This document shows positions 53,357 through 60,372 of a DNA stretch of 64,000 bases, in pieces. Each line of letters opens with the position of its first letter. Within the stretch, counting starts at the first letter, position 1. The translations under genes were made by a program, and so were the position numbers. A model generated the notes under the pieces. It worked only from the letters and a program-made list of their open reading frames with translations, had not been told where the DNA came from and searched no databases. The DNA lies in the NCBI RefSeq assembly GCF_005144715.1, contig NZ_SWKR01000002.1, positions 124,001 to 188,000 on the forward strand, written 5' to 3'. The DNA comes from Sphingomonas baiyangensis. GTDB taxonomy: Bacteria; Pseudomonadota; Alphaproteobacteria; Sphingomonadales; Sphingomonadaceae.

Positions 53357-54183
53357 GCGCGGGCGTGCGCAAGCTCGGCTGGAGCCTGCTCGCCTGGGCG
53401 CTGGTGCTGCTGGTGGCGACGCCGCTGCTCTGGATGCTGTCGACCTCGTTCAAGCCCGAGAACGAGGTGTTCGCCGTTCCCGTCACGCTGCTGCCCGAGG
53501 AGTGGACGGTCGAATATTACGTGCTGCTGCTCACCGAGACGAGCTTCCCGCGCTATTTCGCCAATTCGGCGATCGTCGCGACGCTGACGACGTTGGTGGT
53601 GATCGCGCTTGGCACGCTCGGCGCATACAGCCTGGTGCGCTTTCGCTATCGCGGCCGCGAGGCGATCGCCTCGGCGGTGCTGCTCAGCTATCTGCTGCCG
53701 TCGGTCGTGCTTATCGTGCCGCTCTATCTGATGATGGTGAAGCTGGGGCTGGCCAATTCGCTCGCCAGCCTCGTCATCGCCTATACCAGCTTCGCGCTGC
53801 CCTATGCGCTGTGGCTGCTGCGCTCGTTCATGGCGGCGGTGCCCGAGGATCTGGAAAGCGCCGCGATGATCGACGGCGCGACGCGGATGGGTGCGTTCCT
53901 CGACGTGACGCTGCCGCAGGCGCTGCCGGGCATCATCTCGACGGCGCTGTTCACCTTCATCCTCGCCTGGAACGAATATCTGCTGGCGCTTGTGCTGGTG
54001 AATGCCGACGAGGTACGCCCGCTGACCACCGGCGTGATGACGATGCTGGTGAGCGGCTTCAACATCGAATGGTCGCTCCTGATGGCGGCATCGGTGATGA
54101 TGAGCGTGCCGCTGATTGTGATCCTGGCGTTTCTGCAATCCTATCTGGTGCGCGGCTTCGGCGCCGGCGCGATGAAGGGATAG
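53353..54183 (+). CDS. CUT1-type ABC transporter permease (UgpE/MalG-like)
   Basis: A 276-residue permease with hydrophobic helices, STSFKPENEVF near the N-terminus and the EAA loop EDLESAAMIDGATRMGAFLDVTLPQALPG. Start overlaps the partner's stop (ATGA) and its own stop is 2 bp ahead of the ATPase start. Second half of the channel. Confidence 0.88.
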   Translation: MSAGVRKLGWSLLAWALVLLVATPLLWMLSTSFKPENEVFAVPVTLLPEEWTVEYYVLLLTETSFPRYFANSAIVATLTTLVVIALGTLGAYSLVRFRYRGREAIASAVLLSYLLPSVVLIVPLYLMMVKLGLANSLASLVIAYTSFALPYALWLLRSFMAAVPEDLESAAMIDGATRMGAFLDVTLPQALPGIISTALFTFILAWNEYLLALVLVNADEVRPLTTGVMTMLVSGFNIEWSLLMAASVMMSVPLIVILAFLQSYLVRGFGAGAMKG

Positions 54184-54185
54184 GA

Positions 54186-55265
54186 ATGTCGGCGATCGAT
54201 CTGGTGGGCGTGCGCAAGCAATTCGGCGAAACGCAGGTGGTGCGCGGCGTCGATCTGGCGGTGCCCTCGGGCGCGTTCCTCTCGCTGCTCGGCCCTTCGG
54301 GCTGCGGCAAGACCACGCTGCTTCGCATGCTCGCGGGGCTCGAGACGCCGAGCGAAGGCGAGATCCGCATCGACGGCGCAGTGGTGAACGCCGTGCCGCC
54401 GGGCGCGCGCGACATCGCGATGGTGTTCCAGTCCTACGCGCTATATCCGCAGATGACGGTGGCGCAGAACATCGCCTACCCGCTGCGCAAGCGCGGCGTC
54501 CCCAAGGGCGAGCGCGCGGGCCGCGTGGCGGCGGTGGCCGAGATGCTGCAACTCGGCCCGCTGCTGGAGCGCAAGCCGCGCCAATTGTCGGGCGGGCAGC
54601 AGCAGCGCGTGGCGCTCGGCCGTGCGCTGGTGCGCGAGCCGCGCATCTTCCTGCTCGACGAGCCGCTCTCGAACCTCGATGCGACGCTGCGCAGCCATAT
54701 GCGCGCCGAGCTCATCGAGCTTCACCGTCGCATCGGCCGCACCATGGTATACGTCACGCACGACCAGCTCGAGGCGATGACGATGTCGACGCACATCGCG
54801 GTGATCGACGGCGGCGTGGTCCAGCAGTTCGGCACGCCGCAGCAAGTCTATCGCCGGCCGGTCAATCGCATGGTCGCAGGCTTCATCGGCACGCCCGCGA
54901 TGGCGTTCGTCGAGGGCCGGGTGGGCGAGGGCGGCGCGCTGACGCTTGCCGGCACGCGGGTCGCCACCGTCGATGCCGCGCCGGGTGCCACGCCCGTCAT
55001 CGGCATCCGCGCCGAGGATGTGCGACTGGCGGAGATCGGCGTGCCGGCGCGCGTCGGGCTGGTCGAGCCGATCGGCCACGAGACGCTGGTGCGGCTGCAT
55101 TGCGACGCCGGCATCGTCACCGCGCGCCTTCCGGGCGACACCGCCGTCCAGCCTGGCGAGCAGGTCCATTTCACGGCCGATGCCGGCCGTCTCCATCTTT
55201 TCGATCCCATCGGCGGCGAGCGCCTGACCGACCCGTATCAAGGAAACGAACGCGATCATGGATAG
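54186..55265 (+). CDS. CUT1-type ABC transporter ATPase (UgpC/MalK-like)
   Basis: A 359-residue ATPase. Walker A GPSGCGKTT, Q-loop VFQSYALYPQM, signature LSGGQQQR, Walker B IFLLDEPLSNLDA, switch His in VTHDQ. The C-terminal third is an OB-type regulatory domain (TOBE: GIRAEDVRL). It overlaps the DHDPS-family gene by 8 bp, tying uptake to the downstream catabolic enzymes. Confidence 0.88.
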   Translation: MSAIDLVGVRKQFGETQVVRGVDLAVPSGAFLSLLGPSGCGKTTLLRMLAGLETPSEGEIRIDGAVVNAVPPGARDIAMVFQSYALYPQMTVAQNIAYPLRKRGVPKGERAGRVAAVAEMLQLGPLLERKPRQLSGGQQQRVALGRALVREPRIFLLDEPLSNLDATLRSHMRAELIELHRRIGRTMVYVTHDQLEAMTMSTHIAVIDGGVVQQFGTPQQVYRRPVNRMVAGFIGTPAMAFVEGRVGEGGALTLAGTRVATVDAAPGATPVIGIRAEDVRLAEIGVPARVGLVEPIGHETLVRLHCDAGIVTARLPGDTAVQPGEQVHFTADAGRLHLFDPIGGERLTDPYQGNERDHG

Positions 55266-56190
55266 GAACAGCATCGACTGGCAGGGACCGATGCCGGCGA
55301 TCACCACGCCCTTCAAGGCCGACGGGTCGATCGACGAGGCGGGCTATGCCGCCAATATCGAGCGGCTGATCGCCGATGGCGCGACGGGCATCGTAGCGGG
55401 CGGCTGCACCGGCGAGTTCTGGGCGCTGAGCTTCGACGAGCGCGTGCGGCTGACGCAGGCGGGGCGCGAGGCGACGGCGGGCCGCGTGCCGCTCATCGTG
55501 GCGACGGGCTATGTCACGACCGAGGAGACGATCCGCCTCACGCGCGCGGCCGAGCGCGCGGGCGCCGATGGCGCGCTGGTGCTGCCGCCCTATTTCATCC
55601 GCCTGAACGATGCCGAGATGCTCGCCCATTTCCGCGGCGTGAGCGACGCGACCGGGCTGCCGGTGATGCTCTACAACATCCCCGGAAACGCCGGAAACGC
55701 GCTGACGCCCGCGCTGGTGAACCAGCTCGCCGATCTTCCCAACGTGGTGGCGGTGAAGGAAAGCTCGGGCGACTGGAACAACTTCTACGAGACATGGCTC
55801 GTCGCGCATGATCGCCTGCGCGTGTTCTGCGGGCCGTCGTCGCTGTTCGGCGTGCCGGCGGTGACGCTCGGCGCCGACGGCACGATCGACTGTTTCCCCA
55901 ATATGTGGTCGCCCGGCGGGCTCGACCTGTATTTCGCGCCGGAGCGCGGCGACATGGCGGAGGCGCGGCGCTTGCAGGCGCTGGGCCAGCAGCTGACCGC
56001 GTTGTGCACCAGCGAGGGGCGCTCGCTCTATCCCGCCACCAAGGCGGCGATGGACCTGCTGGGCCTGCCCGGCGGCGGGCGGCCGCGTGCACCGCTGCGC
56101 GCGCTCGACACGCGCCAGATCGATGGGCTCGCGCGCGGGCTCGAGGCAGTGGGATTGTTTGCCAGCGCGAACCGCGCGGCAGCGGTCTGA
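55258..56190 (+). CDS. DHDPS/NAL-family lyase, copy 2
   Basis: A 310-residue class I TIM-barrel lyase. Residues AGGCTGEFWALS, MLYNIPGN (catalytic Tyr) and VVAVKESSGDW (Schiff-base Lys) are in place. Only distantly similar to copy 1 at 10272; here the first Thr of the usual TTGE loop is Cys (GCTGEF). Probably cleaves or deaminates the product of the local dehydrogenase. Its start overlaps the ATPase stop. Confidence 0.82.
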   Translation: MDRNSIDWQGPMPAITTPFKADGSIDEAGYAANIERLIADGATGIVAGGCTGEFWALSFDERVRLTQAGREATAGRVPLIVATGYVTTEETIRLTRAAERAGADGALVLPPYFIRLNDAEMLAHFRGVSDATGLPVMLYNIPGNAGNALTPALVNQLADLPNVVAVKESSGDWNNFYETWLVAHDRLRVFCGPSSLFGVPAVTLGADGTIDCFPNMWSPGGLDLYFAPERGDMAEARRLQALGQQLTALCTSEGRSLYPATKAAMDLLGLPGGGRPRAPLRALDTRQIDGLARGLEAVGLFASANRAAAV

Positions 56191-56208
56191 ACTAGGAAAG
56201 GTATCGCG

Positions 56209-56991
56209 ATGGATCTGGGGATAGGCGGCCGGCACGCTCTGATATGCGGCGGCAGCAAGGGGCTGGGCCACGCCGCGGCCGAATCGCTGGCGCGCGAGGG
56301 TGTCAACCTCACCATCGTCGCGCGCAGTGCCGACGCGCTGCGCGATGCCGCCGCGCAGTTGCGCGCCGAGCACGGCGTCGCGGTGATCGCCGTGCCCGCG
56401 GACGTGACCACGCCCGAAGGACGCGCTGCGATCCTCGCGGCATGTCCCGATCCCGACATTCTCGTCGCCAATCCGGGCATGCGCCAGACGCCCGACGATT
56501 TCCGCACGCTCGATCGCGCGGGCTGGGATGCGTGGATGGAAGCGCATTTCTTCGCCTCGCTCGAGCTCATCCGCGCCGTCGTGCCGCGCATGGTCGAGCG
56601 GCGCTTCGGGCGCATCGTCAACATCTCGGTGAGCTTCATCAAGTTCCCGCAGGTCAATTTCGGCCACAGCCATGCCGCCCGTCTGGCGCTGGCGGGGGCG
56701 ATCGCCTCGATGACGCGCGAGCTCATCAAGGACAATGTCGTCATCAATTCGGTGCTGCCGGGCTTCTTCGATACCGACGCGTTGCAGACCAACCTCCACG
56801 GCCATGCCGCGCGCGGCAACACGACGTACGAAGCGATCGTCGAGGACCGGCTGCGCACCACGCCCGCCGGCCGCTTCGCCGATCCGGCCGAATGCGGCGA
56901 TCTCATCGCCTTCCTGTGCAGCGCGCAGAACGGTTACATGACCGGCCAGAACATCGTGAATGACGGCGGCGTCTATCAGGGACTGTTCTGA
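56209..56991 (+). CDS. Atypical SDR family oxidoreductase
   Basis: A 260-residue SDR-fold protein: cofactor motif GGSKGLG near residue 14, then ILVANPG in place of NNAG, and NISVS (S140) at the usual catalytic Ser. The YxxxK pair is missing; the segment reads FGHSHAARLAL (151-161), leaving Ser/His and Arg where Tyr and Lys should be. The C-terminus (YMTGQNIVNDGGVYQGLF) is normal. SDRs with an SxxxR-like site form a known but little-studied group. A good ribosome site (AGGAAAGG) precedes the ATG. TGATG junction with the next gene. Confidence 0.82.
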   Translation: MDLGIGGRHALICGGSKGLGHAAAESLAREGVNLTIVARSADALRDAAAQLRAEHGVAVIAVPADVTTPEGRAAILAACPDPDILVANPGMRQTPDDFRTLDRAGWDAWMEAHFFASLELIRAVVPRMVERRFGRIVNISVSFIKFPQVNFGHSHAARLALAGAIASMTRELIKDNVVINSVLPGFFDTDALQTNLHGHAARGNTTYEAIVEDRLRTTPAGRFADPAECGDLIAFLCSAQNGYMTGQNIVNDGGVYQGLF

Positions 56992-57707
56992 TGGCGGAAG
57001 CGATGCGCGCCGCCGATGGCCGCGTGGTGCTCATCTCGGGCGCGGCAAGGGGCATCGGCCGCGCGATCGCCGATCGGCTGGCCGCCGACGGCTATCGCCT
57101 GTCGCTTGGCGTGCGCACGCCAGGGCGGCTGGGCGAGGTGTTTCCCGACGCGCTGGTGACGCGCTTCGATGCGCAGGCGCCCGACACCGCCGCGCAGTGG
57201 ATCGCCGCCACCGTCGAACGCTTCGGCCGCATCGACGCGCTGGTCAACAATGCCGGCGTGCTCACGCCCTTCACGCTTGCCGAAGGCAGCGAGGCCGAGC
57301 TCGACCGGCACTGGGAAGTCAACGTCAAGGCACCGCTCCGGCTCATCCGCGCGGCGATGCCGCATCTGGTGGCGGCAGGCGAGGGGCGGATCGTCACCAT
57401 CGCTTCGACCGACGGCAAGCGCGTGCGCCCCGGCAGCGCGCTCGCCTATGCGATGACCAAGCATGCCGTCGTCGCGCTCACCCATGCCGCGCGGCTCGAA
57501 GGCTGGCCGCACGGCGTTCGCGCGACGGCGCTCTGCCCCGGCGCGGTCGACACCGATCTGATCGCCGATCTGCCCGGCGTCACGCCCAAGGCCGATCGCC
57601 TCGCCCCCGCGACGATCGCCGCGAGCGTCGCCTTCCTGCTCGCGCTGCCCACCAACGCCTCGGTCGCCGAGCTGGTGCTCAACACGCGCATGGAAGCGAG
57701 CCTTTAG
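56991..57707 (+). CDS. SDR family oxidoreductase
   Basis: A 238-residue classical SDR: SGAARGIG, VNNAGVL, IASTDGKRV (Ser) and YAMTKHA (YxxxK), then CPGAVDTDL. It starts within the stop of the preceding SDR, so the two are made together and might form a mixed pair. Last gene of the operon from 45097; a palindromic repeat follows, marking the right border of the catabolic region. Confidence 0.85.
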   Translation: MAEAMRAADGRVVLISGAARGIGRAIADRLAADGYRLSLGVRTPGRLGEVFPDALVTRFDAQAPDTAAQWIAATVERFGRIDALVNNAGVLTPFTLAEGSEAELDRHWEVNVKAPLRLIRAAMPHLVAAGEGRIVTIASTDGKRVRPGSALAYAMTKHAVVALTHAARLEGWPHGVRATALCPGAVDTDLIADLPGVTPKADRLAPATIAASVAFLLALPTNASVAELVLNTRMEASL

Positions 57708-57739
57708 AGTCGGTCTAGGCTAAGCTGAATCAACTTTCA

Positions 57740-57823
57740 CCGTTCGTGCTGAGCCTGTCGAAGCACTGTTCTTTCTTCGCGCGTCGTAGAAGATCGGCAC
57801 TTCGACAGGCTCAGTGCGAACGG
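57740..57823. repeat. Sphingomonad palindromic intergenic repeat (copy 3)
   Basis: Inverted repeat with left arm CCGTTCGTGCTGAGCCTGTC (from 57740) and right arm ending GCTCAGTGCGAACGG (57823). It lies at the right end of the catabolic region, between codirectional genes, and probably serves as a terminator or mRNA-end structure. Confidence 0.85.
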
Positions 57824-57907
57824 TGATGGGCACGCGAAGTCAGCACGAAACCGCTAGAGCACCGTAAATCGCTTGCGCCGCGCGGCCGGCGGGTGCGAAC
57901 ACACGCC

Positions 57908-58627
57908 ATGATCCGCATCCTCGCCCTGCCGCTCGCCCTGCTCGCCACCGCCGCCGAGGCCGAAGAGCGGCGCTTCATGCTCACCAGCTTCGAGGCGGTG
58001 CGCGTCGAAGGTCCGTTCGAGGTGACGATCGAGACCGGCGGCGCGACCGGCGCCACGGTATCGGGCGATGCGCGCGCGATCGAGGGCGTGTCGCTGCGCG
58101 TCGAGGACCGCGTGCTCGTCGTCACCACCGATGCCGGCGGGTGGGGCGGCTGGCCAGGCGACACCGCCGCGGCGCCGCGTATCGTCGCGCGCGCACCGCG
58201 TATCGTGCGTGCGCAACTGGTTGGCAGCGGGCGCCTCGCGATCGATCGCATGGCCGGGCAGGAAGTCGCGATCGGGCTCACGGGCTCGGGCATCGTCGCG
58301 GTCGCCGATGTCGAGGCCGATCGCTTCGAGGGCGTGGTAGCAGGCACCGGCAGCCTAGCGGTGCAGGGTCGTGCCGGCCGCGCCCGCTTCCTCTCGAATG
58401 GCGCGGGCAGCATCGACGCCGCGAAGCTTGAGGTACGCGACCTCACCGTCCAGTCCGAAAGCGCGGGCGAAGCGCGCTTCGCCGCGAGCGGCAGCGCTGC
58501 GATCAACGCGCTGGGGCTGGGCGCGGTAGGCGTCGCCGGCGCGGCGCCGTGCACCGTCACCGGACCCGGCCCCGTCGCCTGCGCCACGCGCCGCGACGCC
58601 GCACCCGATCGCGTCCGCGGCGACTGA
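57908..58627 (+). CDS. GIN domain (DUF2807) exported protein
   Basis: A 239-residue protein with a signal peptide (ILALPLALLATAAEAEE). The rest is the repetitive beta-helix-like GIN domain of auto-transporter-like adhesin heads: FEAVRVEGPFEVTI, then repeats such as GSGRLAI, GSGIVAV, GTGSLAV and GAGSIDA. Function unknown; such proteins are common in Proteobacteria and Bacteroidetes. An alternative ATG lies five codons upstream (57893). Convergent with pdeM. Confidence 0.8.
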   Translation: MIRILALPLALLATAAEAEERRFMLTSFEAVRVEGPFEVTIETGGATGATVSGDARAIEGVSLRVEDRVLVVTTDAGGWGGWPGDTAAAPRIVARAPRIVRAQLVGSGRLAIDRMAGQEVAIGLTGSGIVAVADVEADRFEGVVAGTGSLAVQGRAGRARFLSNGAGSIDAAKLEVRDLTVQSESAGEARFAASGSAAINALGLGAVGVAGAAPCTVTGPGPVACATRRDAAPDRVRGD

Positions 58628-58640
58628 TACGGGCACCCGC

Positions 58641-59303
58641 TCAGGCGGCGAGGCGGAAGCGCAGCAGCTTGTCGGGCAGCGCGACCAGCGCCTGCGCGCG
58701 CTGGCCGACGGCGCGCAATATCTCGGGGTGCTGTGCGTCGAGCCCGCCGGTCAGCGCGCCGAACGCCGGCAGCACCAGCTTGCGGTCGGTCGCGACGAAG
58801 CAGCGTCGTGCCACCCGCCGCCCGCGCACCGTGACGCGCAGCTTGGGATGGAAATGGCCCGATAGCTCGGGCCGCGTCTCGGCGGGATCGGCCTCGTGGC
58901 GCAGCACCACGTCGCCGAGCATCGCCTCGTCGGCGACCGCGCCGCCGCAGCGATCGACCATGCCGGCATCGTGATTGCCCGTAATCCATGTCAGCCGGTG
59001 CCGCGCCGCAATCGCCCGCAACCCGTCCTGCACCGGTCGCGGCAGCCGCTGGCAGCCGGCGGCGTCGTGGAAACTGTCGCCCAGGCACCAGATCTCGGTC
59101 GGGTCGCAGCGCGCGATCACGGCCTGGAGCCGCGCCAGCGTCTCGGCCGAATCATAGGGCGGCAGGTGCTGGCCATGCATCGCGAACCAGCTCGCCTTCT
59201 CGAAATGCAGGTCGGCGACGAACAGCGCGCGGCGCGCCGGCCAGAACAGCGCGCCATCGGGAAGTGCCGCAAATCCGTGGTCAGCGAACGAAAAGGGAAC
59301 CAT
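58641..59303 (-). CDS. pdeM: Ligase-associated DNA damage response endonuclease PdeM
   Basis: A 220-residue calcineurin-like metallophosphoesterase. Metal-site motifs in order: ADLHFEK (DxH), CLGDSFHDA (GD), ITGNHDAG (GNHD) and LSGHFHPK (GHxH). The length and context near the ligase-associated helicase match PdeM, an endonuclease linked to repair. The helicase lies upstream on the same strand, separated by a retropepsin-like gene. The matching DNA ligase and exonuclease genes are not in the window. Confidence 0.85.
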   Translation of the reverse strand: MVPFSFADHGFAALPDGALFWPARRALFVADLHFEKASWFAMHGQHLPPYDSAETLARLQAVIARCDPTEIWCLGDSFHDAAGCQRLPRPVQDGLRAIAARHRLTWITGNHDAGMVDRCGGAVADEAMLGDVVLRHEADPAETRPELSGHFHPKLRVTVRGRRVARRCFVATDRKLVLPAFGALTGGLDAQHPEILRAVGQRAQALVALPDKLLRFRLAA

Positions 59304-59362
59304 CGCGCCGCTATGCCGCGCGCCCGCGCCGCACGCAAGCGGGCCGGTGCCGCGCGACCCGC

Positions 59363-60331
59363 TCAGCGCAGCCGCGTCGGCCGCTGGTTGAGCGCGAGCC
59401 GCGGGCCGCGCGGCAGCAGGAAGCGCACCTGACGATTGGGAAAGTCGATGCGCACCTGGCGGAACAGGTGCAGCGCATCCATGCCAAGGAACATCGCCGG
59501 CCGGTCGGTCAGGCCGAGCCGCTCGAACGGCGCGGCGTCGGCAAAGGCGATCGGCACGTCGCGGAACGTCACGTCGCCCACCTCGAAACTGTGGAGCTGG
59601 CGGAACGGCGCATTCACCGCCTCGCCGGTCACGCTCACCAGATGCACCGGCGGCAATTCGGTCGAGCGGTCCTCGATCAGCCTGAACAGCGCGGCATTGC
59701 CGACGCTTACCGACGTACCGGTATCGAGCACCACCGCGATGCGCTTGCCGCGCACATAGGCGTCGCTCACGATCAGCCGGCCCGCAAGCGAGCGCCCGAC
59801 GACGACGATCTCGTCGCCGTTCGACGAAAGCCGCCGCCGCGACGCGCGCTCGACGCGCATCTCGCGCGCCTCGAAATCGATGTGCACGGCATTGTTCGCC
59901 AGCGCGTCGAGCCCGATCAGCCCATCGGCCCCCAGATGCTCGCGCTCGAACGACGGCGCGTCGATCGCCTGCGGGCGCGCCAGCCGATCGATATGTAGCG
60001 AGGGGATGCGCACCGTGGCGACGTCGCGCGACCCGGTCATCGCCGCGACGCGCACCGTCGGCCCCGCCGCAAGACCCAGCGTGCCCGCGACCTGTCGCGA
60101 AATGGCGCTGCGCTCGGCGCCGGTGTCGATGATGAAGCGATAGGGGCCGGCATCGCCCACGCGCACCGGCACATGCATCCGCCGCTCGCTCTCGCGGAAG
60201 GCGAGCAGCTGCTCCTCGGTCGGCGACGGCGTCGCGGCGGCGGGCGGAGGCGCGACCTGTTGCGCGACGCCCGGCTGCGCTCCGGCGATGAGGGCGGCGA
60301 GGCAGAGCGACAGGCGCGCACGCTGCAACAT
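59363..60331 (-). CDS. Exported retropepsin-like aspartic protease
   Basis: A 322-residue protein with a signal peptide (LSLCLAALIAGAQPGVAQ) and two aspartic-protease half-domains, each with a DTG triad: FIIDTGAERSAIS (about residue 70) and VVLDTGTSVSVGN (about 210). Each is followed by a hydrophobic GADGLIGLDAL- or PAMFLGMDAL-type flap region. Two DTG sites in one chain allow a single-chain active enzyme. Start at the ATG at 60331; a longer in-frame extension to 60595 overlaps the helicase end and is unlikely. Confidence 0.8.
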   Translation of the reverse strand: MLQRARLSLCLAALIAGAQPGVAQQVAPPPAAATPSPTEEQLLAFRESERRMHVPVRVGDAGPYRFIIDTGAERSAISRQVAGTLGLAAGPTVRVAAMTGSRDVATVRIPSLHIDRLARPQAIDAPSFEREHLGADGLIGLDALANNAVHIDFEAREMRVERASRRRLSSNGDEIVVVGRSLAGRLIVSDAYVRGKRIAVVLDTGTSVSVGNAALFRLIEDRSTELPPVHLVSVTGEAVNAPFRQLHSFEVGDVTFRDVPIAFADAAPFERLGLTDRPAMFLGMDALHLFRQVRIDFPNRQVRFLLPRGPRLALNQRPTRLR

Positions 60332-60372
60332 GGCCGCAGCATATACCCGTTGCCGGGCGCCGACAAACGCAA

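Noticed and set aside
14871..57823. CRISPR array or insertion sequence behind the recurring repeats
   Set aside because: The repeats are single, tens of kilobases apart, palindromic and without spacers or any transposase gene.
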